Assembly: GCA_964344255.1 (NCBI GenBank)
Contig: CAYFMQ010000017.1
Span: forward strand, 1-64,000
Direction: 5' to 3'
Origin: JAJFIE01 sp964344255
GTDB taxonomy: Bacteria > Pseudomonadota > Alphaproteobacteria > Rhodospirillales > Casp-alpha2
DNA: 64,000 bases
Position numbers and translations under genes: made by a program. Positions 37,986-46,721 of the stretch are shown here, one piece after another (the first letter of the stretch is position 1; each line of letters opens with the position of its first letter). Under the pieces are notes generated by a model. It was not told the DNA's origin. It saw only the letters and a program-made list of their open reading frames with translations, and did no database searches.

Positions 37986-38022
37986 CTGCCGACAACTACC
38001 TTCAAGACAGGCTCGAACAGGA

Positions 38023-39384
38023 TTGAATTTTTTGACCAGATTCATTGTCATACCGGTTTTTGTTTCATTTATTGTGTTTAATGCACTTTTGGTTGCATGG
38101 GCGACACCCGCGTTTGCAGCACCCAACCGGACCATGGTGCGGGATGCCGAAACAGAAACTATCATCAGGGCGTACTCAACGCCACTATTTGAAGCGGCAG
38201 GGCTCAACCCTTCATCCGTTAATATTTACCTCATACATGATTCACAATTGAACGCTTTTGTCGCCGGAGGGCAAAATATTTTTATCAATACCGGGATATT
38301 GATGAATGCCGATGACGTCAGCAGCGTTATCGGCGTCATCGCCCATGAAACCGGCCATATAGCCGGCGGACATCTCGCCCGGACAAAGGGCGCTCTGGAA
38401 TCAGCCAGAAACGCGAATTTGATTGCTTCGATCCTGGGTATCGGTGTGGGAATCCTGACAGGCCGTGGCGATGTAGCCTCTGCTGCAGTTGCAGGCGGAG
38501 GGGACGTTTCCGCCCGCTCTTTTCTAAGCTTCAGCCGCAGCCAGGAATCGGCTGCCGATCATGCCGCTCTGCGATACATGGAAGAGACCGGTTATTCGGC
38601 CAAGGGTCTCTATAGGTTCCTAAAAAAGCTGGAAGACCAGGAATTGTATTCCGCCTCCCAACAGGATCCCTACCTTAGCACACACCCCTTGAGTCGTGAG
38701 CGGATGGAGGCCATCGAACACCATCTCACCCAGTCAGACTTTTCGGAAACACCGCCACCGGATATCTGGCAAATCGCCCATAAACGTATCCAGGCCAAGG
38801 TTTATGCCTACACCAATCCACTGACTTATGTGCTCCGCAAATATCCTGAAACGGATCAGAGTGTCTGGGCGCGTTATGCCCGGGCTTTCGCCTATTACCG
38901 GAAACCTGATCTTGCCAAGGCCCTTTCCCTGATTGACGGGCTATTGGCCGACTATCCCGAAGATCCCTATTTCCATGAGTTGAAAGCACAGATGCTGTTC
39001 GAACACGGCAAGGTCTTCGAGGCCTTGCCGTCCTATCAACGCGCTGTCGATCTCTCTCCACCTTCGGCTATTCTGTATCTTGAACTGGGACAGGCACAGA
39101 TCGCCAGCGAGGATGACGGGCTGCTGGTTGCGGCTGAAGAAAACCTGCGGCGCAGTCTGTCGCTGGAACGGGATTCAGCCATGGCCTGGCACCAGCTCGC
39201 CATAACATTCGGCCGCCAGGGTAAAATGCCTCTCAGCACGCTGGCCCTGGCAGAAGCTGCCCTGCTTCGGGGGCGTGCGAGAGACGCCATTTATCACGCC
39301 AACAAGGCCGTCAACCATTTCCCGGTCGGTTCAAGGGAATGGCTACAGGCTCAGGACATCCTGAACGCAGCACAACGTCTTTAA
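38023..39384 (+). CDS. periplasmic M48 metalloprotease with TPR repeats (BepA-like)
   Basis: The protein has 453 residues and begins with TTG 38023; no ATG is available in frame upstream. A signal peptide (about 1-32, ending 'ATPAFAA') is followed by the M48 domain with HETGH (zinc site, 'VIAHETGHIAGGHLARTKG') and 'SRSQESAADHAALRYM' (third ligand, Glu). From about 250 to the end are TPR-like helices ('VWARYARAFAYYRKPDLAKA', 'HELKAQMLFEHGKVFEALPS'). This is the BepA/YfgC arrangement, which handles outer-membrane protein and LptD quality control. It is divergent from the gamma-GT-like gene. Confidence 0.9.
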   Translation: MNFLTRFIVIPVFVSFIVFNALLVAWATPAFAAPNRTMVRDAETETIIRAYSTPLFEAAGLNPSSVNIYLIHDSQLNAFVAGGQNIFINTGILMNADDVSSVIGVIAHETGHIAGGHLARTKGALESARNANLIASILGIGVGILTGRGDVASAAVAGGGDVSARSFLSFSRSQESAADHAALRYMEETGYSAKGLYRFLKKLEDQELYSASQQDPYLSTHPLSRERMEAIEHHLTQSDFSETPPPDIWQIAHKRIQAKVYAYTNPLTYVLRKYPETDQSVWARYARAFAYYRKPDLAKALSLIDGLLADYPEDPYFHELKAQMLFEHGKVFEALPSYQRAVDLSPPSAILYLELGQAQIASEDDGLLVAAEENLRRSLSLERDSAMAWHQLAITFGRQGKMPLSTLALAEAALLRGRARDAIYHANKAVNHFPVGSREWLQAQDILNAAQRL

Positions 39385-39388
39385 GATC

Positions 39389-40123
39389 ATGGCAAAATCC
39401 TATCGCCCCGGCCCGTTCATGGTCACGATAACGATAACGGCCCTGCTGTTGCTCGGCGCTTGTGCAAAACCGATCATCGTTTCGGAAGTGCAGCCTGACG
39501 GATCACTCGAAATCCTCGGTCCCGCCACGAACTTTGCCCGAACCTTTGAAAGCGGCCAATGGCTCGTTTCAGGAAACATTGGCCCCGGCATGCTTGTGGT
39601 AACGGAAAAGGCAGGTCAACGCGCCCTGAAAATCCCCCCGGGAAACCAGGGAATTTCCATTCTGCGTCCCGTAGACGCCAATCTGTTGTCCACCTCTTAC
39701 CTCGGGTGGTCATGGCTTCTGGAACAGGGTGGCGCCACGAATGAGTTTCATGGAGTTTCAATTCTTGCCGGCTTTTATGCGGCGGATGAAGACGCAGACC
39801 TGCCTGCCTATGATAACCTTCCAGATATCGTGCACGAAACGCCAGCCAATCGAATTCTTGAAATCCGTTGGGCTGATTCCGCTCTCAAACGGGGAGAATT
39901 GGCAGCCCATGGCAACGGCGCCCTGCCCTATTATGTCATGCGGGGAGGACGTGAAAATATCGGACGATGGTGGCAGGAAGGTATCGATCTTCTATCCTTG
40001 TTTACCCGCCTGTGGCCCGATAGGGATCCCGCCAGGACGCATATTGTTTTCATTGCTATCCAGGCAGATGCGAACCGGCAGGACGCTCCTGCCTACTTCG
40101 CCAACATGCGCCTTTTCCGGTAA
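39389..40123 (+). CDS. lipoprotein, DUF3047-like
   Basis: The 244-residue protein has an N-terminal lipoprotein signal ('ITALLLLGACAKP', with Cys near 25). The rest is beta-rich with 'LLSTSYLGWSWLLEQGG', 'NRILEIRWADSALKRGE' and 'RTHIVFIAIQADANRQDA', which recalls DUF3047 proteins of unknown function. It starts four bases after the M48 stop, so it is probably co-translated with the protease and may work with it in the envelope. Confidence 0.65.
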   Translation: MAKSYRPGPFMVTITITALLLLGACAKPIIVSEVQPDGSLEILGPATNFARTFESGQWLVSGNIGPGMLVVTEKAGQRALKIPPGNQGISILRPVDANLLSTSYLGWSWLLEQGGATNEFHGVSILAGFYAADEDADLPAYDNLPDIVHETPANRILEIRWADSALKRGELAAHGNGALPYYVMRGGRENIGRWWQEGIDLLSLFTRLWPDRDPARTHIVFIAIQADANRQDAPAYFANMRLFR

Positions 40124-40243
40124 AATCGGGATGAAAGCTTCATTCTTCCCCACCATGTCACGTCTGCGTGAAAACGGTGACCTCATTACGAACTCGGCTT
40201 GTTGACCCGGTGGCGATACGGCATGATGCGGTTTCGTTAACTG

Positions 40244-41041
40244 ATGAAAAATCCACCGATCCGAAAGATTTACCTGATGATGCCGTTACGTGTTTTACCC
40301 CTTTTCAGCCTTCTCCTGATGACGGTTTTTTTCCTGACCGCCTCACCGCAGACATCAATGGCGGATGAAGGCCTGAGCGAAGCCGAACGGGAAGAAATTC
40401 AGGATCTGATCAGGGAATACTTAAGGGATAACCCGGAGGTTCTCGTCGAAGCCATTCGCGCCCTCAGGGAAAAGCAGGAGATGGCTGAACGCGAGGCCGC
40501 CCAGGCTGCAATTGCCCATTTCAATGCCCGCCTGGACGGTGGGCTGAACGCCCCCAGCATTGGAAGCGCCTCTGCCTCGGTTACGATTGCCGAGTTCTTC
40601 GACTATCGATGCGGTTACTGCAAAAAGGTTTTATCCGATATCATGACCGTCATGGAGACCGATCAGGATATTCGTTTCGTGTTCATGGAATTCCCGATCC
40701 TGGGTGAGGATTCCATGACAGCGTCGCGGGCATCCCTGGCGGTCTGGCTCAACTGGCCTGACCGATACCTGGAAGTCCACAATGCCTTGATGGGCAGCCG
40801 CGGCAACCTGACGCCCGATAAGATCACAGGCATAATCGCCCACCTCGGCATCGATGCCGATGCGCTGCGCGACGCCATGGAATCGCCGGAGATCGACAAG
40901 TTAATTGAGGAAAATTACAGGTTGGCGGAATCAATGAACATCAACGGCACGCCGGCCTTCATCATCGGTGACCAACTCTATCCCGGTGCGATCGGCCTGG
41001 AGGATTTCAGGCACCTGATTGATATGGCCCGGAACGGTTAG
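40244..41041 (+). CDS. DsbA-family periplasmic thiol oxidoreductase
   Basis: The protein has up to 265 residues. A signal peptide lies near 14-40 ('LPLFSLLLMTVFFLTASPQT', then a small-residue site). A helical linker ('EIQDLIREYLRDNPEVLVEA') leads to a thioredoxin fold with the CGYC active site ('FDYRCGYCKKVLSD') and the cis-Pro loop 'NINGTPAFIIGDQ'. The N-terminal helical region resembles Com1/ScsC-type proteins, which act as disulfide isomerases or oxidases. The start could be ATG 40244 or one of the ATGs 11-12 codons on. Confidence 0.88.
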   Translation: MKNPPIRKIYLMMPLRVLPLFSLLLMTVFFLTASPQTSMADEGLSEAEREEIQDLIREYLRDNPEVLVEAIRALREKQEMAEREAAQAAIAHFNARLDGGLNAPSIGSASASVTIAEFFDYRCGYCKKVLSDIMTVMETDQDIRFVFMEFPILGEDSMTASRASLAVWLNWPDRYLEVHNALMGSRGNLTPDKITGIIAHLGIDADALRDAMESPEIDKLIEENYRLAESMNINGTPAFIIGDQLYPGAIGLEDFRHLIDMARNG

Positions 41042-41073
41042 GAAATTCCGTCAAATTGAGCCCGGAAGCATGC

Positions 41074-41787
41074 TCAATGGACCGGGAGCATGATGAAGAC
41101 ATAGCCGCCGGGACGCTCCAGCAGCAGGATTGAAGACTTAAGTTTCGCTTCATGTGCTTTTTCGTAAGCCGCCAGTAACTGTTCCGGAAGCCATACGGAT
41201 TCCTGATTGTACTGGACGATGACATCGCCGCGCTGAATGATTTCCGATACGCCCTTCGCCGGATCGACAAGGGTTACGACAACACCTTCGCTATCCCATC
41301 GCAAATTGAATTGTTCGCGAATTTTCGATGTCAGGGCCGCCGTGGTCAGGCCAAGCGACGGAATTTGACCGACATGGTTTTTCTTGATCTGGCGCTGTTC
41401 AGGCCATTCTGTCGTGTTAAGGGACAGATCGACCTGTTCCCCATTGCGAAGAACCGTAAGCTCAAAGACATCGCCGGGCGATCCCTTCGTCACGATCTCG
41501 ATGACCTGGGCAAGGGTTTCAACGGACTGGCCGTTCATGCTGAGCAGGATATCGCCGCGCCTGACGCCCGCTTGTTCCGCAGGCGTGTCACGGCCAACAT
41601 CGCGAATAGCGATGGCCCCTTTTGATGAAAGGCCAAGCGCTATGATGGCTTTCGCCGGCAGTTCCTGAGGCTGCATGCCAATATAGGGCGAGCCGCCTGC
41701 CGAGGCGCTTCCCATGGTATGCATCCCAAACAGAAATGTGAGAATGCAAACAATAACGTAGGGCAGTCTGAAGCTGTTTTTCATCAT
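41074..41787 (-). CDS. periplasmic PDZ-only protein
   Basis: The protein has 237 residues: a signal peptide (about 1-30), then two PDZ-like domains. The first is clear ('AGVRRGDILLSMNGQSVETL'). The second is 'DPAKGVSEIIQRGDVIVQYN' with 'WLPEQLLAAYEKAHEAKLKS'. This resembles the PDZ half of DegP/HtrA proteases, but no trypsin domain exists here or next to it. It may be an adaptor that binds peptides or unfolded C-termini. It converges with the DsbA-like gene. Confidence 0.75.
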   Translation of the reverse strand: MMKNSFRLPYVIVCILTFLFGMHTMGSASAGGSPYIGMQPQELPAKAIIALGLSSKGAIAIRDVGRDTPAEQAGVRRGDILLSMNGQSVETLAQVIEIVTKGSPGDVFELTVLRNGEQVDLSLNTTEWPEQRQIKKNHVGQIPSLGLTTAALTSKIREQFNLRWDSEGVVVTLVDPAKGVSEIIQRGDVIVQYNQESVWLPEQLLAAYEKAHEAKLKSSILLLERPGGYVFIMLPVH

Positions 41788-41890
41788 ATCTGCCTTGTAT
41801 CAGGGGAATCTTTAAAAAACCCCAAATATTATGTTTGATACAAGCCTGAGTTACAACTGCATTGCGAATAATTATCGATTACTGTTGCGC

Positions 41891-41970
41891 GAGCAGGTCA
41901 TTCAAATCGATCGGATTCACACGTTTCGATGAAACGCGAAGCGTTTCCATCTATACGTGACCCAATCTAG
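41891..41970. repeat. dispersed repeat, copy A (short form)
   Basis: Shares GAGCAGGTCA, then AAATCGATCGGATTCACACG TTTCGATGAAA and CATCTATA...ATCTA with the reverse complement of copy B (55678-55815). It contains the hairpin GAAACGC-gaa-GCGTTTC (41931-41947). Compared with copy B it lacks about 55 bases holding a second palindrome. It lies between the PDZ gene and eipB, and its end touches the eipB stop codon. Confidence 0.75.
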
Positions 41971-42782
41971 GAGCACGAAGGGCGTTCAAGGCTTTCCAGG
42001 CGTTGTATCGTCAGCTTGGTCGAAAAGTCCCCGAAATTCATCTGCAATTCAGGCGATACGCCGTTCGCAAGCTGCATGGCCCGCATCTCGAAGGACGGCA
42101 TGCCTGTCTGGCTGGTCAGGGGGTAAAACGCCATGATCAACGGCCAGCCGCCCTCCGCCAGCAGACCGTCCATCTCGGAAGCCTCCTGGTCTTCACTGGC
42201 GACAAAATCGCCGATAAAGGCATTCACCAGTTCGGCTTCCAGCTCCTCGGAACCGGTAAAGACGATCTGCGGAGCGGAGCGAACTCCCGCCTTCGCCTGA
42301 TCGATCAACCAGGCCGTATGGGTAACCGGAAACATGGTGCCTTTCGGCAGGTCAATGCTGGCCTCTTCAGGCTCCCTGTAGGTGGCGGTTCCTGTTCCAT
42401 CGGATTCCAGATGGGCATCGCCGCGCAACAGCAATTGTCCGTCGCCCGTTTCGATGTGAGAAGCAAAACGGTAATCCCGTCCATCGAGAGATTCCCAGCT
42501 TGTGAACAGGGCCGATTGATTGAATGTATGACCGCTGTCGACGGTAAGAACCGTCTTCATGTCCTGCGTGAAAATCCAGCCCTCGCAGGTTTCTTCCAGG
42601 GACATGGACATGACGCCGTCAACATCGATGACCGGCCCGCTGACGGAATCCGGCGCCAGGGTCACCGCATAAATCGCCCGGTGCGGCACCAATTGTGTCG
42701 CCGCTTCCGCCGGAGCGGAAAGCTGGACAAGGATGGCGCTGACAATGAGCGCAGCAACGGCATGGACATGTTTCAACGGCAT
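41967..42782 (-). CDS. EipB-family (DUF1849) cell-envelope integrity protein
   Basis: The protein has 271 residues from ATG 42782, which has AGGAG before it. A signal peptide (ending 'LSAPAEAA') is followed by a beta-rich domain starting 'LVPHRAIYAVTLAPDS'. The two cysteines in 'SLEETCEGWIF' and at the C-terminal 'RPSCS' match the conserved disulfide of EipB, a periplasmic beta-spiral protein needed for envelope integrity in Brucella and relatives. It follows the deacetylase-like gene in the same direction. Confidence 0.85.
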   Translation of the reverse strand: MPLKHVHAVAALIVSAILVQLSAPAEAATQLVPHRAIYAVTLAPDSVSGPVIDVDGVMSMSLEETCEGWIFTQDMKTVLTVDSGHTFNQSALFTSWESLDGRDYRFASHIETGDGQLLLRGDAHLESDGTGTATYREPEEASIDLPKGTMFPVTHTAWLIDQAKAGVRSAPQIVFTGSEELEAELVNAFIGDFVASEDQEASEMDGLLAEGGWPLIMAFYPLTSQTGMPSFEMRAMQLANGVSPELQMNFGDFSTKLTIQRLESLERPSCS

Positions 42783-42845
42783 GAACGACTCCTTGAACAC
42801 ACCATAGGACGTCAATACATGCGCCGGAAGCGAAATCGACAGCCG

Positions 42846-43952
42846 TCAGCTATCCAGCGCCGAATTCCGGATATCCTGCAGCCGCTTGATGATAGCGGGA
42901 ATTTTGGCTTCATGATCCGGCATAAAGGCAATGGGATCGTCCAGTTCCCGGGAACGGCCAAGAACGCCTTCCAGCGTCGCATGCAGGCAATAGGCCGAAT
43001 AACTGAGGGCGTAGCCGCCTTCCTGGACCAACACCATCTTGCCATCGCATACGCTCGCCGCCAGTTCGCGGGCGCACAGGCCCAGTTGGTAAAACCCTTC
43101 CATGCTGACGGTCTGACGGCCATTGGGATCGAACTGGTTGGCGTCCTGTCCGGCGGCGATGAACAGGATTTCCGGTGCGAAGTCCCGCACAGCCGGCGCG
43201 ATAATTTCATCGAATGCCGCCTGATAGGCCGCATTGCCACTACCATACGGGAGCGGAACGTTCAGGTTCGCACCGATACCGTCGCCGGACCCGACTTCAT
43301 CGGCGCCGCCTGTCTGTGGGTGGCTTGGCCCCCAGGACCCGTGGTCCATATGCATGGAAACGGTCAGGACATCCGGATCGGCGTAGAATCCCTCCTGGGT
43401 GCCGTTGCCGTGATGCACGTCCCAGTCGATGACGGTGGCCCGCTTCAGGCCATGCTGGCGCAGCACCTGAATGGCGACGCCGATGTTGTTGATGAAGCAG
43501 TAACCGTCCGCCATGGCCGGTTGCGCGTGGTGTCCCGGCGGCCGGCACATGGCGTAAGCCATATCGCCTTCCCCCTGCCAGACGTGCTCTGCCGCCGCGA
43601 TGGCGAGCCCGGCCGATACCTTGAAGATCTGCCAGCTTCCGGGCCCGAACACCGTGGTCGAGGTTTCACGGTATGATTCTTCGACGGGGAAGGACGCCAT
43701 GGCGTGAAGATATTCTTCGTCATGGAAAAGGCGCAACGCCTCGTCCGGCGCCGGTTCGGCCGCATGCCAGTCCAGCGCCCAGCGGACCGGCCCCTTGCGA
43801 AGGACCGCCGCCATGTTCCGGACCCTGTCGCCGTTTTCCGGATGGCGTTCCGGTTGGGCAAGAAATGGCGAGAGTTCGGCATCGAATACGCCGTATCCGG
43901 TCTCATGGTCGAAAACCTGGGCGTCGAAATAAACAGCAAGACGATCACTCAT
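42846..43952 (-). CDS. histone deacetylase-fold amidohydrolase (acetylpolyamine-type)
   Basis: The 368-residue zinc hydrolase of the arginase/deacetylase fold has 'CRPPGHHAQPAMADGYCFIN' with the catalytic His pair, 'IDWDVHHGNGTQEGF' with zinc ligands Asp and His, and 'FIAAGQDANQFDPNGRQ' with the third ligand region. Bacterial members remove acetyl or longer acyl groups from polyamines or small amides. AGGAGG is placed well before ATG 43952. Confidence 0.9.
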   Translation of the reverse strand: MSDRLAVYFDAQVFDHETGYGVFDAELSPFLAQPERHPENGDRVRNMAAVLRKGPVRWALDWHAAEPAPDEALRLFHDEEYLHAMASFPVEESYRETSTTVFGPGSWQIFKVSAGLAIAAAEHVWQGEGDMAYAMCRPPGHHAQPAMADGYCFINNIGVAIQVLRQHGLKRATVIDWDVHHGNGTQEGFYADPDVLTVSMHMDHGSWGPSHPQTGGADEVGSGDGIGANLNVPLPYGSGNAAYQAAFDEIIAPAVRDFAPEILFIAAGQDANQFDPNGRQTVSMEGFYQLGLCARELAASVCDGKMVLVQEGGYALSYSAYCLHATLEGVLGRSRELDDPIAFMPDHEAKIPAIIKRLQDIRNSALDS

Positions 43953-44099
43953 GGGAACCTCCTGTTATCGTCGATTACCTTAGAGTACCCCTCCCAGACG
44001 CCCGACAACCATATCCCAACTGTCATCGTTTTGATGATTTCTCGCTTTTCCTGTTGCTGTTATGGACTGATTCTTTCACAGCCCGCCAGGAACTAACCC

Positions 44100-45083
44100 T
44101 TACTTCCCTGGCCGCAACGGCCCCATCGCCTGATCGCCCGGCAACGAGGGGCGGGCGTCCAGATCGCCCGTGTGGCCGTAACTGGACCAGGCGCTGAAAC
44201 CGAGACGGTCAAGAATGTCAGGCGAGCAGTTTTCAAGGACCTCAGGCCGCATCCCACGAGTGTAATTCTCGATAGGCCGGCATTGCGGGCCGCAGAACGC
44301 CGTTGTTATGCCGTAGCGGGGCGCGTCACTGGTGTTCGACCATGCCGAATGCCATAAGCGCCCATCAAAGACGAACGCCGTGCCCGCCGGCCCTTCAGCC
44401 GGCACCGAGGGAACCTTGTGCGGCACGCTGGCATCGGGGGCCCGGCCGCTGAGGTGACTGCTTGGGACCACGCGGGTCGCGCCGGTGGCTTCCGAGAAAT
44501 CCGTGATCATCCACATGACGTTCGCCATGACAGGAGCCGATATCGGCCCATCGGACGGTCCGGGATCGCACGACGCCCCACTATCGCGCCTGATGGTTGA
44601 CGCCCTGACATGGGGAGTATCCGGGGGGCTCAACGGCGGCACCCACCATTGGTCCGTGTGCAGGGGCATAATGCCCGCGCCCGGATGCTGGACCTGGGAA
44701 TCAACGCACGAAATCAGGTATTCAGGTCCCAGGATATGCTCGATCATCTCCATCGCCAGTGGATGACGGACAAGATCGAAGAAAACATCCCCCTTGTTCA
44801 AAAGCATGTTGACCCATTGCGCGCCGGGGATGGGATTGGCCGGATTTTTATGGGCATAAATATCCCGTTCCGCCTGCGCCTGTTCAAACAGCCTGTCCTG
44901 GACGGCTTTCAGTTCCGATGGGGAAAGCGCATGCTCAATAATGCCGTATCCGAAGACATCAATATCGGTCCTGAGACGATCAGGGTCTTGTGTCGGTTTG
45001 GGTAGGGCTTCAACGTCCCACAAGGCCTCGGGTAAATTGGCGGAGAATGTTTCCTCAGTCTCCTGGCGAATTGTCGAAGACAT
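44100..45083 (-). CDS. phytanoyl-CoA dioxygenase (PhyH) family oxygenase
   Basis: The 327-residue Fe(II)/2-oxoglutarate oxygenase has the metal HxD in 'MPLHTDQWWVPP' and the distal His in 'FDGRLWHSAWSN', with the 2OG-binding Arg probably in 'APRYGITTAF'. The tail is Pro/Gly-rich. The substrate is unknown; bacterial members hydroxylate many small molecules. It is divergent from the ATC-hydrolase-like gene across 142 bases. Confidence 0.85.
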   Translation of the reverse strand: MSSTIRQETEETFSANLPEALWDVEALPKPTQDPDRLRTDIDVFGYGIIEHALSPSELKAVQDRLFEQAQAERDIYAHKNPANPIPGAQWVNMLLNKGDVFFDLVRHPLAMEMIEHILGPEYLISCVDSQVQHPGAGIMPLHTDQWWVPPLSPPDTPHVRASTIRRDSGASCDPGPSDGPISAPVMANVMWMITDFSEATGATRVVPSSHLSGRAPDASVPHKVPSVPAEGPAGTAFVFDGRLWHSAWSNTSDAPRYGITTAFCGPQCRPIENYTRGMRPEVLENCSPDILDRLGFSAWSSYGHTGDLDARPSLPGDQAMGPLRPGK

Positions 45084-45225
45084 AGTCTGGCCCCTGAATT
45101 AATTCAGAATTTTCCCGTCCCGAAATCATACGAAGGGAGAATATCACCAACAAGATAACACGGATGATGTAGTATACAAATTCAGCAACCTCTGATCGAT
45201 CTATCTGTGGTGGGAGTTTCCCAAT

Positions 45226-45690
45226 ATGACCTTGCTGGAACGACGGCGCATAGAAGCGGAATTCGCCAAAGCGCTTTATGACGAAATGGTTCCCGAAATC
45301 GGGAAAGACAAAGCCCTGGAACTGCTGGGAAATGTCGCCCGCAAGATGGCTCATGACATGGGCCGTCAATTGGCCGAAGAAGACGGTAAAACCGACCTGA
45401 CAACCTTTGCCGAGCGGATTGCCATGTGGCAGGAAGGCGGCGCACAGGAAATAGAGACTCATGAAGAAACAGACACCAGCCTGTCGTTCGACGTGACCCG
45501 GTGCCGCTATGCGGAAATGTATCGTGAAATCGGCGCCGGGGAACTTGGCTCGGTTCTTTCATGTAACCGGGACGGTTCCTTGTGTGAGGGCTACGACACC
45601 AGGATCGTCATGGAGCGTAACGAGACCATCATGGATGGAGCTTCCCGATGTGATTTTCGCTTCAGCCTGAAGGAAAAAACCGCCAAGTAA
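45226..45690 (+). CDS. L-2-amino-thiazoline-4-carboxylate hydrolase-like protein
   Basis: The 154-residue protein shows 'CRYAEMYREIGAGELGSVLS' followed by 'CNRDGSLCEGY' and the late 'SRCDFRF', the cysteine-rich pattern of the ATC hydrolase family, which opens a thiazoline ring to give S-carbamoyl- or N-carbamoyl-cysteine. GGGAG lies before ATG 45226. Many homologues lie outside any known ATC pathway, so the reaction is tentative. It precedes gloB by 92 bases. Confidence 0.7.
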   Translation: MTLLERRRIEAEFAKALYDEMVPEIGKDKALELLGNVARKMAHDMGRQLAEEDGKTDLTTFAERIAMWQEGGAQEIETHEETDTSLSFDVTRCRYAEMYREIGAGELGSVLSCNRDGSLCEGYDTRIVMERNETIMDGASRCDFRFSLKEKTAK

Positions 45691-45782
45691 GCTCGCCCTG
45701 ATTGGCAAACCGTTCCAATCCGCCTATTTATTGTTGAACAGATCATGATTGCCCGAATTCTTACCAAATAACTGGAATTGAC

Positions 45783-46553
45783 ATGTCCGCTCTCGAAATT
45801 CACCAGATTCCCGTACTAAGCGATAACTATGTGTACCTGGCCCACGATCCGGTTACCGGCAAAACAGCCGTCGTCGACCCGGCTGTCGTCGATCCTGTCA
45901 TGGCGGCCGCCTCCGACAAGGGATGGACGATCTCGCACATCATCAATACCCATCATCATGGCGATCATACCGGCGGGAACCTTGAGATAAAATCCATGAC
46001 CAGTTGCACCATCGTCGGTCCGCGCGCTGACCGGGACCGGATTCCCGGCATCGACGTCGAAGTCGGTGACGGCGATACGTTCAAGTTGGGCGAAGCCGAA
46101 GCACAGGTCTTTGACGTTCCCGGCCATACCCGTGGTCACATCGCCTTCTGGTTTGAAGAGTCGGACGCCCTGTTCTGTGGCGACACCCTATTCGCCCTCG
46201 GATGCGGACGGGTCTTTGAAGGGACCATGGAACAGATGTGGTCATCCCTTGCAAAGCTGAAAGCCCTGCCGGGAAGCGCCAAAATCTACTGCGCCCACGA
46301 ATACACCCAGGCCAACGGGCGTTTCGCCCTTTCCGTGGAACCGGACAATGCCGAGCTTGCCGCACGCATGGCGGATATTGACGAAAAGAGAATGCAGGAC
46401 ATTCCAACCGTTCCCTCGACCCTGGCGGAAGAACTGGCGACGAACCCATTCCTCAGGCCTGATAGTTCCGGGCTGCAGGAAACCATCGGGGTCGTCGGGG
46501 GAGACGCCGTTTCCGTTTTTGCCGAAACGCGCCGCCTCAAGGATAATTTCTAA
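45783..46553 (+). CDS. gloB: hydroxyacylglutathione hydrolase (glyoxalase II)
   Basis: GloB splits S-lactoylglutathione in methylglyoxal detoxification. The 256-residue metallo-beta-lactamase-fold protein has 'INTHHHGDHTGGNLEI' (the binuclear metal site), 'DVPGHTRGHIAFWFE', 'FCGDTLFALGCGRVFEG' and 'YCAHEYTQANGRFAL', then the C-terminal glutathione-binding helices ('TNPFLRPDS'). Complete, with all ligands present. Confidence 0.96.
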   Translation: MSALEIHQIPVLSDNYVYLAHDPVTGKTAVVDPAVVDPVMAAASDKGWTISHIINTHHHGDHTGGNLEIKSMTSCTIVGPRADRDRIPGIDVEVGDGDTFKLGEAEAQVFDVPGHTRGHIAFWFEESDALFCGDTLFALGCGRVFEGTMEQMWSSLAKLKALPGSAKIYCAHEYTQANGRFALSVEPDNAELAARMADIDEKRMQDIPTVPSTLAEELATNPFLRPDSSGLQETIGVVGGDAVSVFAETRRLKDNF

Positions 46554-46583
46554 ATCGAGACACATTCTGTCGTTTTTTCGGCC

Positions 46584-46618
46584 CCCTATCCCAAATTGAA
46601 TGTCAAAATGGGATAGGG
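46584..46618. promoter_or_regulatory. 10-bp dyad upstream of a sigma-54 promoter, candidate enhancer site
   Basis: CCCTATCCCA (46584-46593) and TGGGATAGGG (46609-46618) are perfect inverse copies with a 15-base spacer. The centre is about 80 bases before the predicted sigma-54 start site, a usual place for an NtrC-type activator. It could also be a transcript hairpin after gloB, although no U-tract follows it. Confidence 0.55.
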
Positions 46619-46654
46619 TCAGAAAAGTATTTAACAATATCAACACCTTGCACA

Positions 46655-46670
46655 TGGCATGCCCCTTGCT
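46655..46670 (+). promoter_or_regulatory. sigma-54 (-24/-12) promoter
   Basis: TGGCATGCCCCTTGCT matches the RpoN consensus TGGCAC-N5-TTGCW, with GG and GC exactly at the -24 and -12 spacing; the only change is T for C at the sixth base. Transcription would start near 46681, about 40 bases before the ATG at 46722. The nearest regulator gene, 47299-48720, is a sigma-54 activator. Confidence 0.75.
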
Positions 46671-46721
46671 GAATGGGATTGAGATCATCAGTCCCGGGGA
46701 AGTACTGATTGATGGGGAAAC

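Noticed and set aside
42003..43676. 557-codon open frame on the plus strand
   Set aside because: It lies antisense over eipB and the deacetylase-like gene, both of which have clear motifs, and its product is a Gln/Arg/His-rich sequence typical of a shadow frame in GC-rich DNA.
46561..46580. Intrinsic terminator after gloB
   Set aside because: A GACA/TGTC mini-stem is followed by GTTTTTT, but four pairs are too weak to support a call.
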